A stretch of 64,000 nt of DNA from contig NC_014012.1 in assembly GCF_000091325.1 (NCBI RefSeq), positions 2,088,823-2,152,822 of the forward strand, written 5' to 3'. Every line of letters begins with the position of its first letter. The first letter of the stretch is position 1. Below are positions 1 to 12,395 of the stretch, in pieces. Source of the stretch: Shewanella violacea DSS12. Lineage in GTDB: Bacteria > Pseudomonadota > Gammaproteobacteria > Enterobacterales > Shewanellaceae. The position numbers and the translations under genes were made by a program. The notes beneath the pieces were generated by a model that saw only the letters and a program-made list of their open reading frames with translations, was not told the DNA's origin and did no database searches.

Positions 1-93
1 AGCTCTATTTTCATAATTAGTTTTGAGTATTGCTAGTTTCTTTTGATCTTAGTGGTAGTATTAAATTAGGTCATGTTTGATTGGAGGTGCTAG

Positions 94-516
94 TTGAAAC
101 ATTATGAAAGTCTTGGCTACTTGGTGTCTCACTTGAATATTGAATTGCAAAATGCACTCGATGAGCAGCTCAAAAGATACCAACTGGATATTAAGCTTTG
201 GCCGGTTCTTTTTGCCCTGTGGCAAGAGGAGGGCATAACGCAAACTGAGTTATCTAAGCGTTGTGATGTCGCGAACTACACCATGACTCGATTATTAGAC
301 CAGCTTCAGACTCAAGGTTTGATACATCGTCATCAAGAAGCCGACAATCGTCGTGCTTTTCAGATCTATTTAACCAATAACGGTAAAGCCCTGGAACAAG
401 ATTTAATCTGTGAAGCTGAAAGGGTCAATGACAATTTTCTGGTAAACCTGTCTGAAGATGAGCAAGCGTCTTTTATCCTTATGCTTAATAAGATTAATCG
501 CTTTCCCACCTCATAA
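94..516 (+). CDS. MarR-family transcriptional regulator
   Basis: A 140-residue protein with the size and layout of MarR-family winged-helix repressors. An N-terminal dimerisation helix is followed by a helix-turn-helix around residues 48-75 (TQTELSKRCDVANYTMTRLL) and a wing with the family's D-x-R-R-A signature (EADNRRAFQIYLT, about residues 83-95). The start is a TTG, chosen because a GGAGG ribosome site at 83-87 lies 6 bases upstream and no ATG fits. MarR proteins usually sense small aromatic or lipophilic ligands and repress adjacent genes, but no efflux pump or enzyme gene adjoins it here, so its target cannot be inferred. The next intact gene is on the opposite strand. Confidence 0.88.
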   Translation: MKHYESLGYLVSHLNIELQNALDEQLKRYQLDIKLWPVLFALWQEEGITQTELSKRCDVANYTMTRLLDQLQTQGLIHRHQEADNRRAFQIYLTNNGKALEQDLICEAERVNDNFLVNLSEDEQASFILMLNKINRFPTS

Positions 517-522
517 CTTACG

Positions 523-672
523 CGCCCTTGGTTATTAATCGGCTCAGTTTCAAATATTAACGCCCACTTCAGTTCTCATTCTCTTTTTCATGCTCTGTCA
601 TTATTGGTTGAAAATGGTAGCAATGAACAACTAGAGTCTATTACCACAATTATGGGTGACAGTGGACATGGC
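523..672 (+). pseudogene. possible degraded tyrosine-recombinase C-terminus
   Basis: Just after the MarR gene one forward frame stays open for about 50 codons without a plausible start and ends at a TAA. The translation contains HSLFHALSLLVENGSNEQLE and then IMGDSGHG. This loosely resembles the C-terminal active-site block of phage-type integrases (H-x-L-R-H followed by L/M-G-H-S). If so, the catalytic Arg has become Phe and the second His has become Asp, so it would be dead. The match is short and by eye only. It could equally be chance coding-like sequence. Confidence 0.22.
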
Positions 673-747
673 TAAACTTATCAGCATTCAAGACTCAGCT
701 AGCGTATCGCCGCTGTTTGTCCTGCTGCCTCTTATTGAATACGGTGA

Positions 748-1092
748 TCAGTTTAATAGCAGCAAGAGTAAGCCTGACAATGTGGTGAATATGACTAGGT
801 TTTGCAGCAACTTCCTACTCTTGATCAAGTTTTCTTTCCCCTGATGAATGCAAGTGATCAGGCTGTTACTCTTATAAATTCGACAGATCATCTCTTCAGA
901 TGTTGGGTCGATAAGTAGTTGGAAACGACAGGGTTTTCCATCGTTAAGCTGGATATTATGTTCACTGTTCTGGCCGAAATTGAGTTTCCTCGATACCCGT
1001 TGGCCATTGACAAACACTTGCTCCAAACCACACCAGTTACTGGCCTGAAGTACTATCACATCTTGGTTGAGATCATACCTGAAAGTCACCAT
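748..1092 (-). CDS. hypothetical protein with C-terminal membrane anchor
   Basis: A 114-residue protein I cannot assign to a family. It starts with a soluble, beta-rich stretch containing the phrases VFVNGQRVSRK and CRFQLLIDPTSEE. It ends with one hydrophobic helix (about residues 97-113), preceded by basic residues, so it is probably a tail-anchored inner-membrane protein. An AGGA ribosome site sits 7 bases before the ATG, which favours a real gene over the overlapping forward frame. It stands alone between the MarR gene and leucine dehydrogenase. The function is unknown. Confidence 0.6.
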   Translation of the reverse strand: MVTFRYDLNQDVIVLQASNWCGLEQVFVNGQRVSRKLNFGQNSEHNIQLNDGKPCRFQLLIDPTSEEMICRIYKSNSLITCIHQGKENLIKSRKLLQNLVIFTTLSGLLLLLLN

Positions 1093-1227
1093 AGCATTTT
1101 CCTATGCGAGTAAACGAGCCTCTAAGTTAAGCTGACTAATATGACATTTTCCAGTCGGTTCGATTAAAATTCTGTGTCTGGCTTGTATCTATTTGCCTGT
1201 GTTGAAAATTTATTTTTAGAAATAAAA

Positions 1228-1257
1228 AATGGGATAAAAAATTAATTTTATCCCATT
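1228..1257 (-). terminator. terminator of leucine dehydrogenase gene
   Basis: A perfect 12-base inverted repeat (AATGGGATAAAA) with a 6-base loop lies about 40 bases past the stop codon at 1299. On the minus strand it is followed by a T-rich run, as in intrinsic terminators. The stem is AT-rich, so strength is uncertain. Confidence 0.65.
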
Positions 1258-1298
1258 AATATAGTGACAATATCTGTAGTAATTTTACCGATATTTTA

Positions 1299-2333
1299 CT
1301 ATTTTTTTGCCGCTTCGATGATCTTACGTGCCATCTCATCGGCAATAGACGCTGTGGTGCGATCTTGTTCGTCTGCAGCTTTAAAGATAGTCATCAAGGT
1401 GTTGTAGATCTCTTCGACTTTTTGAGTCGATGCACTGGCATCATAGTCTTTTTCGAAGGATACATTAATGATGCCGCCGGCATTGATCACATAATCCGGT
1501 GCATAGAGTATTTCCAGTTCTTTGAGCTTCTCGCCGTGACGTGCTTCGGCTAACTGATTGTTGGCACAACCGGCCACTATGCTGGCTTTAAGCAGTGGGA
1601 TAGTCGTATCGTTGATTGTTGCGCCCAGGGCACAAGGGGCATAAATATCGACATCTTGATGATAGATGTCTTGTGGGGCAACGACGATGGCACCAAATTC
1701 AGCTGCTGCCTTATCAAGAGATGCCTGATGTATGTCTGTCACTATGAGTTCTGCGCCGTCATTATGAAGGTGACGACACAGGTAATAGCCAACATGACCC
1801 ACACCCTGAACAGATATCTTGAGTCCTTTGAGTGAGTCGACGCCTAGTTTATGTTTTGCTGCGGCTTTTATGCCTAAATAAGTGCCCAGTGCGGTAAAGG
1901 GAGATGGATCGCCACTCTTTCCCTCGAGTCCTGCCATATAAGGTGTTTCTTCATGGGCGATCATGATGTCTTTGGTCGATACTCCGACATCCTCAGCCGA
2001 GTAATATTTACCACCCAGAGCGTCGATGCAACGACCAAAAGCGCGGAATAGGGCTTCACGGTCTTTAAGTTTAGGATCTGCGATGATGACAGACTTACCG
2101 CCACCCATAGTCAGTCCTGCGAGAGCATTCTTATAGGTCATGCCACGTGATAGGCGTAACACATCATTGAGTGCTTCGTCATCTGACTCATAATTCCACA
2201 TCCTACAACCGCCAACAGCCGGTCCAAGATTGGTGTTATGAATAGCAACGATGGCTTTTAAGCCACTTTCCTTGTCTTGACAAAATACGACCTGTTCATG
2301 ATCGTCGAAAGAGATATGATTAAATACAGCCAC
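1299..2333 (-). CDS. ldh: leucine dehydrogenase (Glu/Leu/Phe/Val dehydrogenase family)
   Basis: A 344-residue NAD-dependent amino-acid dehydrogenase that reversibly deaminates leucine and other branched-chain amino acids to 2-oxo acids in the cytoplasm. The N-terminal substrate domain carries GPAVGGCR (residues 37-44) and the catalytic-lysine loop TMGGGKSVI with Lys80, the position known for leucine dehydrogenases. The Rossmann domain has GVGHVG at 178-183. The length matches leucine rather than glutamate dehydrogenases (about 450). The start is a GTG with a GGAG site 8 bases upstream. It is monocistronic, with its own terminator. The exact substrate (Leu versus Val or Phe) is inferred from family likeness. 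Confidence 0.9.
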   Translation of the reverse strand: MAVFNHISFDDHEQVVFCQDKESGLKAIVAIHNTNLGPAVGGCRMWNYESDDEALNDVLRLSRGMTYKNALAGLTMGGGKSVIIADPKLKDREALFRAFGRCIDALGGKYYSAEDVGVSTKDIMIAHEETPYMAGLEGKSGDPSPFTALGTYLGIKAAAKHKLGVDSLKGLKISVQGVGHVGYYLCRHLHNDGAELIVTDIHQASLDKAAAEFGAIVVAPQDIYHQDVDIYAPCALGATINDTTIPLLKASIVAGCANNQLAEARHGEKLKELEILYAPDYVINAGGIINVSFEKDYDASASTQKVEEIYNTLMTIFKAADEQDRTTASIADEMARKIIEAAKK

Positions 2334-2585
2334 GTACTGTTCTCCACTTGGGGATGTAAACGCCAGCGCTCAAAGAGATGCTCTGACGGCTTGTTATATT
2401 TATTGCAGAACGATAGCATTTAGCGATACTCTCAATAAAGTAAAGATTTGGATTAATTGTGATCTATGTGGAATATTTCCTTTCCACTTTACGTCAACGT
2501 AAAGGCGCAGTTGTTTTAATGGCCAAATTTCATTAGCGAGCGAAGCGAAACCAATAAATTTACAATAATAAGATAGGAATTCAGT

Positions 2586-3029
2586 ATGACGGAACAAGCA
2601 GTCGATCAAACTCAAGCGCTAACAGCAGAACAACAAGAGCAGCTAAGGCAGGAGTGGATCAGAGAACATTTTCAAAAGGCGAATAAATTTTTAGCCGAAA
2701 AAGGCATCATCCCTAGTAAGGTTATTGCCGATGAGAGCCGTTATCTAGCCCCTTATGTTGCAGTTTGGAAGATGGAGTCTAAGCAACCTAAGAAGCAGAC
2801 GTTTTGGGTGATGTCAGGTGATCTACCCTCGGATTATGTGGATGTAAAAGTGGCGGCGACTGCCCGTGAGGCCCTGCGTCATTTCTCAATGATGTGGCAA
2901 TTAAAAGCTGAAAACTTGATAAAAACAGGCGCCATAAAAGAACCGACCCAAGCAAAGTTTGCTCAACTTTTGGTCTCGAGAGCCGAAAGTTTGTATCAGA
3001 TCCACAATGATGAAAAGCTCTGGGGCTAG
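2586..3029 (+). CDS. DUF4826 family protein
   Basis: A 147-residue cytoplasmic protein of a conserved but uncharacterised family I recognise as DUF4826. It has a Gln-rich N-terminus, then a conserved core with YLAPYVAVWKMES and FWVMSGDLPSDYV, and a helical C-terminus ending EKLWG. It has no signal peptide, membrane segment or recognisable catalytic motif. An AGGA site precedes the ATG. It is divergent from leucine dehydrogenase and ends in a strong hairpin, so it is probably transcribed alone. The function is unknown. Confidence 0.75.
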   Translation: MTEQAVDQTQALTAEQQEQLRQEWIREHFQKANKFLAEKGIIPSKVIADESRYLAPYVAVWKMESKQPKKQTFWVMSGDLPSDYVDVKVAATAREALRHFSMMWQLKAENLIKTGAIKEPTQAKFAQLLVSRAESLYQIHNDEKLWG

Positions 3030-3106
3030 CATCAAATTGGGGTAGATTATGCTTTGCTCTGAGGCACTCAATCTAGCAAGTGTCTGTTGTTTTAAACGCA
3101 GCACAT

Positions 3107-3137
3107 AAAAATGGCATCTCATTGAGATGCCATTTTT
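3107..3137. terminator. bidirectional terminator between DUF4826 gene and roxA
   Basis: A 15-base perfect inverted repeat (AAAAATGGCATCTCA and its complement) with a single central base. It is flanked by A5 on one side and T5 on the other, between convergent genes ending at 3029 (+) and 3195 (-). The symmetry suits termination in both directions. Confidence 0.85.
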
Positions 3138-3194
3138 GATTCTGCTAGGCTTGAAAAACTCGGTTTAGGTTCACCAAGCGAGCCTTAAATAAGC

Positions 3195-4319
3195 TTAAGC
3201 TAGATAGTAATAGCCCAAGTTAAGCATAGTCAGCACAAACCTTGTCATTTCTGCTGAGCCGGTTAACTCGAGTACTTTATCATTGGTCAGGTTCATCTGA
3301 TTGGCGATATAGGTCAGCTTATCTTGGTCAATGTTTAATTGGAACTCTTCACCGTTGATAAATAAGCGTGATTGAGTATCGCCCTCGAGACAGATAACTT
3401 TTAAGCCACCAATCCTGACTAGCTGCGCACCTTCCGACAGGGCCGAGGTTAAATCTTCCGTCGAGTAATCTTGCTCTGGCTCGCATAAGTCCAGCTCGAA
3501 ACGATTCTGACTCAGCAGTTGACCTAACATCTGCTGGTAATGCTTAGGCTGTGCTAACAAGTCCTTGAGCAGATCCAGTATTCCTGTTTGATGGTCTATG
3601 GACAGACTCGCCGGCATCTCGGGTTCATTTGCAGAGATAAAACGTTGTGAACCTGTATTGGTGTCCAGCAGGTGATCTGCCAGTCCACTCATTAGCTCTT
3701 GTTGACTAGGGGCTCTAAAGCCAATGGAGTAGCTTAGGGCCGTGGTGATTGTTTCTCCTCTATGTGGGTAACCAGGAGGAATATACAGCATGTCACCTTT
3801 TTCCAGTACCACATCGATAATAGGCTCGAAGTCGTCGATGAGTGCGGTATGGGTATCGCCACCACGGGGAGAGTAATTGCCTCTCGCACCCACTTTCCAG
3901 CGGCGTGTACCTTCTCCTTGAAGCAGGAAAACGTCATAGTTATCTATATGAGGTCCGACGCCGCCGCCAGGTGTAGCAAATGACACCATGAGATCGTCGA
4001 AACGCCAATCTGGGATGAATCTGAAGGCTTCGACTAAAGAGACTGAATCTGGGTGCCAGTGATTGACGGCTTGCACTAATAATTGCCAATTATCATCGCC
4101 AAATTGATCATATTCTTCTATGGGGCCCTGAATGATATCCCAACCATCTTCTTTGGTTATGATAACCCGAGAGGAGAGCTCTTCTTCGCAGGCGAGGCCT
4201 GCCAGCTCATCGGCGCTGATAGGGTCGACAAAGTCTGTGAAGGCATTCTTGATGACTAGTGGGCTCTTCTGCCAATGCTGCGTTAAGAAGTTTTGAGTAT
4301 TGAGATTCAGTTTATACAT
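3195..4319 (-). CDS. roxA: ribosomal oxygenase RoxA (50S protein L16 arginine 3-hydroxylase)
   Basis: A 374-residue JmjC/cupin 2-oxoglutarate- and Fe(II)-dependent oxygenase of the YcfD/RoxA type, which hydroxylates an arginine of ribosomal protein L16. The metal triad is visible: His124 and Asp126 in GPHIDNYDVF and His186 in PPGYPHRGE. The spacing is almost identical to the E. coli enzyme (373 residues). After the cupin barrel come a dimerisation region and a winged-helix C-terminal domain. It follows purB on the same strand but is separated from it by a terminator-like hairpin. The ribosome site before the ATG is weak. Confidence 0.9.
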   Translation of the reverse strand: MYKLNLNTQNFLTQHWQKSPLVIKNAFTDFVDPISADELAGLACEEELSSRVIITKEDGWDIIQGPIEEYDQFGDDNWQLLVQAVNHWHPDSVSLVEAFRFIPDWRFDDLMVSFATPGGGVGPHIDNYDVFLLQGEGTRRWKVGARGNYSPRGGDTHTALIDDFEPIIDVVLEKGDMLYIPPGYPHRGETITTALSYSIGFRAPSQQELMSGLADHLLDTNTGSQRFISANEPEMPASLSIDHQTGILDLLKDLLAQPKHYQQMLGQLLSQNRFELDLCEPEQDYSTEDLTSALSEGAQLVRIGGLKVICLEGDTQSRLFINGEEFQLNIDQDKLTYIANQMNLTNDKVLELTGSAEMTRFVLTMLNLGYYYLA

Positions 4320-4341
4320 AGATGCTTATTGATAAGGTCAT

Positions 4342-4373
4342 AAAAAAGGCGGTAAGGATAAGCTTACCGCCTT
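4342..4373 (-). terminator. terminator downstream of purB
   Basis: An 11-base perfect stem (AAGGCGGTAAG) with a 6-base loop lies about 30 bases after the purB stop. Reading the minus strand it is followed by T6. It separates purB from roxA. Confidence 0.85.
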
Positions 4374-4404
4374 CGATTTCAATTGTCTTTAGACTATTGA
4401 AGCG

Positions 4405-5799
<1,395 letters not shown>

Positions 5800-5802
5800 T
5801 TA

Positions 5803-6417
5803 TTATAGGGTGAGGCTTTTTTTAGCTATTTCGACTATTGTTTTTCTGGCGAAGACAAGGTGTCTACGCTTGCCTCCTAATTGGCGCCATAATACAGCGC
5901 TGCGTATAGCAGAGAGTAATAGGGCTCGGATTTTTTCCTGTACCTGAGACTGTTTCAGATATTCAGGGTTACCCGCTATCTGAATCTTAGGACCTAAGGT
6001 ACTGATAATATCGCTGTAGATGCCGGCAAAATTGGCGACTACCTGCTCATCTGTGATGGCGAAGTGGTGCAGTTGACGGTGCACCTGATTGATTCTTTCG
6101 GCCAAGATCCCCATGGCATTGCCTCGGGACAATTTGCGTTCCAGAGCCAAGATGCCGATAAGGTAACGTGTGACTTCCACATCTTTCTCTTTACCGTCGC
6201 CTAACTGATTGACTATCAGTTGATAGCCTTTCCTTAGGGCGATTTTATCTGCGTAGACATCTGATGTGGTCTCAGCTTCAGTCACTAAAACCGTGTTCAG
6301 GCTGGCCGCGAGACTATCAGTATCGGCGTTGCCGTGTCTGGCAATATGTTGCACTTGACCGATAGCCTGCAAGATCCCTGCGAAGGCCATGGTGCGTTCA
6401 TTGAGTTGCTCGTTCAC
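5803..6417 (-). CDS. hflD: high frequency lysogenization protein HflD homologue
   Basis: A 204-residue, mostly helical protein matching HflD in length and in its conserved stretches (MAFAGILQA near the N-terminus, [18 protein letters not shown] in the middle). In E. coli HflD is membrane-associated and affects lambda lysogeny by binding the CII protein. Its housekeeping role is unclear. The chosen GTG lies 3 bases beyond the mnmA stop with no strong ribosome site, suggesting translational coupling. An in-frame ATG about nine codons later (MAFAG) is an alternative start. Confidence 0.9.
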   Translation of the reverse strand: MNEQLNERTMAFAGILQAIGQVQHIARHGNADTDSLAASLNTVLVTEAETTSDVYADKIALRKGYQLIVNQLGDGKEKDVEVTRYLIGILALERKLSRGNAMGILAERINQVHRQLHHFAITDEQVVANFAGIYSDIISTLGPKIQIAGNPEYLKQSQVQEKIRALLLSAIRSAVLWRQLGGKRRHLVFARKTIVEIAKKSLTL

Positions 6418-6420
6418 GGC

Positions 6421-7551
6421 TTATTCTCTGATTAATGAGTCGATGATGCCGCCGCCTAAGCAGAGCTCACCAGAATAGAAGACGGCTGACTGACCCGGAG
6501 TCACGGCTGCGACTGGTTCATCGAACAGCACTCTTATGGTGTCTTCGCCTTTATCATTGGTTTCAAGGAATAGAGTACAAGCCACATCTCGTTGGCGATA
6601 ACGGGTCTTCACCGTGATTTTGGCTTCATCGACTGGACCTTTTCTGTCGACCCAGTGGAGCTGATCGGCATAGAAGCCTAGGGACATTAATCTTGGGTGA
6701 GTGCCACCTTGGCCGACAACTAAGACATTTCTGTCCATCTCTTTATCGACAACATACCAAGGATCGTCATTGCTGTTCTTCATTCCACCTATGCCCAGAC
6801 CCTTGCGCTGGCCTAAGGTGTGGTACATGAGACCCTGATGCTTACCGATAACTTCACCTTCTGCAGTCTCTATATCGCCGGGCTGTGCAGGTAAGAAGGT
6901 ACTTAAAAAGTCGGTGAACTTGCGTTCGCCGATAAAACAAATTCCGGTACTGTCTTTCTTATCATGGGTGATAAGTCCCATCTCTTTGGCTATTTCTCGA
7001 ACTTCACTCTTTTCGAGTTCGCCAACGGGGAAGAGAGAGCGGGCAATCTGCTCATGACTGAGTGTGTAGAGAAAATAGCTTTGATCTTTATTGCCATCGA
7101 TGCCACGTAACATCCGGCTTTGACCTGTTTCATCGCTACGGCGTACATAATGCCCCATGGCGATAAAATCGGCGTCGAGAATTTCATCGGCAAATTCAAG
7201 GAAAGCTTTGAACTTGATCTCTTTGTTGCAGATGATATCTGGATTGGGTGTTCGACCAGCCTTGTACTCGGCGAGGAAGTATTCGAACACATTGTCCCAA
7301 TATTCCGAGGCGAAGTTGACCGTATGAAGCTTGATCCCAAGCTTGTCACATACAGCTTGGGCATCTTTTAGATCGTCTGCAGCGGCGCAATATTCATCGG
7401 TATCATCTTCTTCCCAATTTTTCATGAAAAGGCCTTCGACTTGATAACCTTGCTTAAGTAGCAAGTAAGCCGAGACGGATGAGTCGACACCGCCGGACAT
7501 GCCGACAATGACTTTTTTATTGTTGAGTGCGGTGGGTTCGATTGCTGCCAT
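6421..7551 (-). CDS. mnmA: tRNA-specific 2-thiouridylase MnmA
   Basis: A 376-residue enzyme that installs the 2-thio group of 5-methylaminomethyl-2-thiouridine at the wobble position of Lys, Glu and Gln tRNAs. The PP-loop SGGVDSS (residues 19-25) binds ATP. The two catalytic cysteines are Cys108 in [13 protein letters not shown] and Cys205 in [10 protein letters not shown]. The C-terminal beta-barrel ends GGGIIDSL. An AGGAT site precedes the ATG. It is first of the mnmA-hflD-purB operon. In E. coli nudJ lies immediately upstream, but here that position holds only degraded sequence. Confidence 0.96.
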   Translation of the reverse strand: MAAIEPTALNNKKVIVGMSGGVDSSVSAYLLLKQGYQVEGLFMKNWEEDDTDEYCAAADDLKDAQAVCDKLGIKLHTVNFASEYWDNVFEYFLAEYKAGRTPNPDIICNKEIKFKAFLEFADEILDADFIAMGHYVRRSDETGQSRMLRGIDGNKDQSYFLYTLSHEQIARSLFPVGELEKSEVREIAKEMGLITHDKKDSTGICFIGERKFTDFLSTFLPAQPGDIETAEGEVIGKHQGLMYHTLGQRKGLGIGGMKNSNDDPWYVVDKEMDRNVLVVGQGGTHPRLMSLGFYADQLHWVDRKGPVDEAKITVKTRYRQRDVACTLFLETNDKGEDTIRVLFDEPVAAVTPGQSAVFYSGELCLGGGIIDSLIRE

Positions 7552-7687
7552 AGATCCTAAAAACCGTTAATTTGAGTCTCTAGTAGCTTATTTGCTTTGA
7601 GAAGCGGCCTGCCATTAAGTGATATATCCTCAATTGACAGATTTCTAACAAGGAGCGAAAAAGCTACATTTTCGGGGCCGTATTCTA

Positions 7688-7891
7688 TCACGCATTATTG
7701 TTCTGGGCTAACTTGAGATAGCTGTCATTGAGCATGTCCAGCGGATAGTGAGTTTTGTTTTGGAAATCATCTATACAAGAGAGCACTAACTTGCTTATAA
7801 AATGGCTTATTAGTGCCGACATTTCGGCATAGGCCGACCAATGTGGGTCCTGAATGATAGGATCTTGTGCCGTGTAGCTGGGAGCCTTGGA
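7688..7891 (-). pseudogene. decayed C-terminal remnant resembling nudJ
   Basis: The 570 bases between rluE and mnmA contain no intact gene, although E. coli-type order places nudJ (Nudix phosphatase) there. On the minus strand one frame is open for 67 codons from a TAA at 7892-7894 to a TGA at 7688-7690. It contains KLVLSCIDDF and then YPLDMLNDSY, which resembles the end of NudJ (an S-P-L-V...-Y-P-L-like pattern). No Nudix box (GX5EX7REUXEEXGU) was found upstream in any frame I read, and no start codon fits. I read it as the tail of a lost nudJ; the identification is by eye and by position. Confidence 0.4.
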
Positions 7892-8005
7892 TTACCACAT
7901 GAAAGGTGGATCTTCAGAGGGTGAGGGAGGCATTAGCTGAAGATGATAAATGCCTGTTAGACCTTAAGGTATTATTTCGAGTCCAGTCTCTTCCCTGATA
8001 GCTCT

Positions 8006-8048
8006 GGCAGGCTAGGAGCAAACATTATCTTCGCTCCTATTGGCCTGC
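8006..8048. repeat. long imperfect inverted repeat downstream of rluE
   Basis: GGCAGGCTAGGAGC and GCTCCTATTGGCCTGC face each other across a 13-base loop. They pair through TAGGAGC/GCTCCTA and again through the outer CAGG/CCTG. The element lies about 80 bases past the rluE stop without a T-run on either strand. It could be an mRNA-end hairpin or a remnant of the decayed intergenic gene. Confidence 0.4.
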
Positions 8049-8123
8049 TGCTTGGTTATACCCTTGTTGACCAACTAAGCTCTGCGACAATTACCTCAAG
8101 GCCGTGAGGCTAACTTGTTAGAG

Positions 8124-8843
8124 TTAGTCTTTGGCTTTCATATCTAGAATCTGGTATTGACCGATATCGATATCGTCCAGACTCCATTGACCTATTTTAT
8201 AGCGGATCAGTCTAAGAGTGGGAAAACCTATATGGGCTGTCATGCGTCTCACCTGACGATTACGGCCTTCACAGATCTGGATCTCAAGCCAGGTGGTTGG
8301 AATATTTTTACGTTCACGTATTGGGGGCTCTCGGTCCCAAATATTAGGCTCTGATAAGATGGATATCTTAGCAGGCAGCGTCATACCGTCTTTCAGTTTT
8401 ACACCGTTACGCAATGTCTGTAGCGCAGCTTCGTTTGGGGCACCTTCCACTTGAACCCAATAGGTTTTAAAGGTCTTTTTCTTCGGCTCGGTGATTTTTG
8501 ACTGCAATTTTCCGTCATTGGTCAGTAGCAGCAAGCCTTCGCTGTCCCTGTCTAGACGACCGGCGGCGTAGACATCTTTCACGGGAATGAAATCTTTTAG
8601 GGTCTTTCGTCCCTGTTCATCGGTAAATTGGCAGAGTACATCGAAGGGCTTGTTAAACAAAAGGATCACCGGATCTTTAGCCGCGGGCTTACGGCCTGTG
8701 GCTTTTCCAGATTTCCCCCCTGGGGCAGTGTACTTTTTATTCGAGGTAATTTTCTTTTTATCCCCCCAGCCTGAGGCTTTTTTTACCAAGGATTTTGTAC
8801 TGTTTGTTTTTAACTGTTTTTGATGAGGAATAGTATGACTCAC
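8124..8843 (-). CDS. rluE: 23S rRNA pseudouridine synthase RluE
   Basis: A 239-residue RsuA/RluE-family pseudouridine synthase. E. coli RluE modifies U2457 of 23S rRNA. The catalytic aspartate is Asp98 in GRLDRDSEG, and the C-terminal signature [11 protein letters not shown] is present. The first 55 or so residues are a Lys/Gly/Ser-rich basic extension without an S4 domain, likely unstructured and RNA-binding. RluE rather than RluB or RluF is inferred from size, lack of S4 and proximity to mnmA. It is divergent from the isocitrate dehydrogenase gene. Confidence 0.85.
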   Translation of the reverse strand: MSHTIPHQKQLKTNSTKSLVKKASGWGDKKKITSNKKYTAPGGKSGKATGRKPAAKDPVILLFNKPFDVLCQFTDEQGRKTLKDFIPVKDVYAAGRLDRDSEGLLLLTNDGKLQSKITEPKKKTFKTYWVQVEGAPNEAALQTLRNGVKLKDGMTLPAKISILSEPNIWDREPPIRERKNIPTTWLEIQICEGRNRQVRRMTAHIGFPTLRLIRYKIGQWSLDDIDIGQYQILDMKAKD

Positions 8844-11455
<2,612 letters not shown>

Positions 11456-11554
11456 GTAATAAAATAGCCGAAGTAGGTTATACCGCTTCGGCTTAGTTCT
11501 TACTTACCTTGGTTCGACACCGGCAATCGCTTTATGGTGTGATAATCAGGCAAT

Positions 11555-11584
11555 AAAAAAGGCAGGGTACTCCCTGCCTTTTTT
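11555..11584. terminator. bidirectional terminator between icd and cspD
   Basis: AAAAAAGGCAGGG and CCCTGCCTTTTTT form a perfect 13-base stem with a 4-base loop. It sits between the convergent ends of icd (11455) and cspD (11601), so it can serve both. A weaker hairpin (AGCCGAAG at 11466 with CTTCGGCT at 11486) precedes it without a T-run. Confidence 0.88.
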
Positions 11585-11600
11585 GATCTCGGCCACTAAA

Positions 11601-11807
11601 TTAATTAATTGTTGATATTACTGACGCGTGCATACCTTTTGGACCCGCTTCTACTTCAAATTGAACTGGCTGGCCTGCTTTTAGAGTTCGATAGCCTTCC
11701 ATTTCAATGGTAGAATAGTGTGCAAAAACATCTTCACCGCCAGCATCTGGGCAAATAAACCCGAATCCTTTGGCGTTGTTGAACCATTTAACAGTTCCAT
11801 TTGCCAT
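11601..11807 (-). CDS. cspD: cold-shock-like protein CspD
   Basis: A 68-residue single cold-shock domain protein. The RNA-binding motifs RNP1 (KGFGFI, residues 13-18) and RNP2 (DVFAHY, residues 26-31) are intact. Assignment to CspD rather than another Csp rests on context, since cspD is divergent from clpS-clpA across gammaproteobacteria, and on the longer acidic insert before RNP2 (CPDAGGED). In E. coli CspD inhibits DNA replication in stationary phase by binding single-stranded DNA. Whether that role holds here is unknown. Confidence 0.9.
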   Translation of the reverse strand: MANGTVKWFNNAKGFGFICPDAGGEDVFAHYSTIEMEGYRTLKAGQPVQFEVEAGPKGMHASVISTIN

Positions 11808-12050
11808 ACTTCCACTTCCTTCTGTTGTTTACTTACCAGTAAGATAGTAAAACTAAATGTGCGGGCTGATTCACCGCTCGTTGAACAGAATGAAAGCAGT
11901 CTGGTTATAAGTCAAGCGTATTTTAACAAAAAATCAACAAATGAATTAAAACTTGTATCAATTAGTGCGTTAGATATGAGATGTTGACTTAAGGGGTCAA
12001 TTTTCTTATATCGATTGGTACAAGCCATGACTAGAGGCTAATATTGAAAT

Positions 12051-12359
12051 ATGGGTAAAGTAGGGAATCTTGAACACGTAGAAGAGCGTGTTGAATCGGA
12101 ATTAATGCCACCGTCTATGTACAAGGTTGTATTAAATAATGATGATTATACTCCGATGGATTTTGTGATTGAAATATTACAATTTTTTTTCAAGAAGAAT
12201 GAACAGGAAGCCACAGATATCATGTTGGCTATTCATCATCAGGGCAAAGGGATTTGCGGTATTTTTCCATTTGGAATAGCAGAAACTAAGGTTGCTCAGG
12301 TAAATCAATTTGCCAGACAAAACGAACATCCGTTACTGTGTTCTTTAGAGAAAGCCTAA
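12051..12359 (+). CDS. clpS: ATP-dependent Clp protease adaptor ClpS
   Basis: A 102-residue adaptor that binds N-degron residues (Leu, Phe, Trp, Tyr) and delivers such proteins to ClpAP. It has the flexible N-terminal tail, then the conserved core [20 protein letters not shown] (residues 24-43), in which the Asn/Asp residues hold the substrate amino group, and the helix with [13 protein letters not shown]. It lies 36 bases before clpA in the same direction. The nearby aat and bpt genes make the N-degrons it recognises. Confidence 0.96.
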   Translation: MGKVGNLEHVEERVESELMPPSMYKVVLNNDDYTPMDFVIEILQFFFKKNEQEATDIMLAIHHQGKGICGIFPFGIAETKVAQVNQFARQNEHPLLCSLEKA

Positions 12360-12395
12360 ATTAGGTTTGTTATCTTGTATATTTAGGGGGTGCTT

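Noticed and set aside
656..844. 62-residue forward frame upstream of the orphan hypothetical gene
   Set aside because: It lies largely antisense to the better-supported gene at 748-1092, has no convincing ribosome site and no protein-like pattern.
8013..8039. Attachment site or insertion-sequence end suggested by the inverted repeat
   Set aside because: There is only one copy, no target duplication and no transposase. A hairpin or remnant is simpler.
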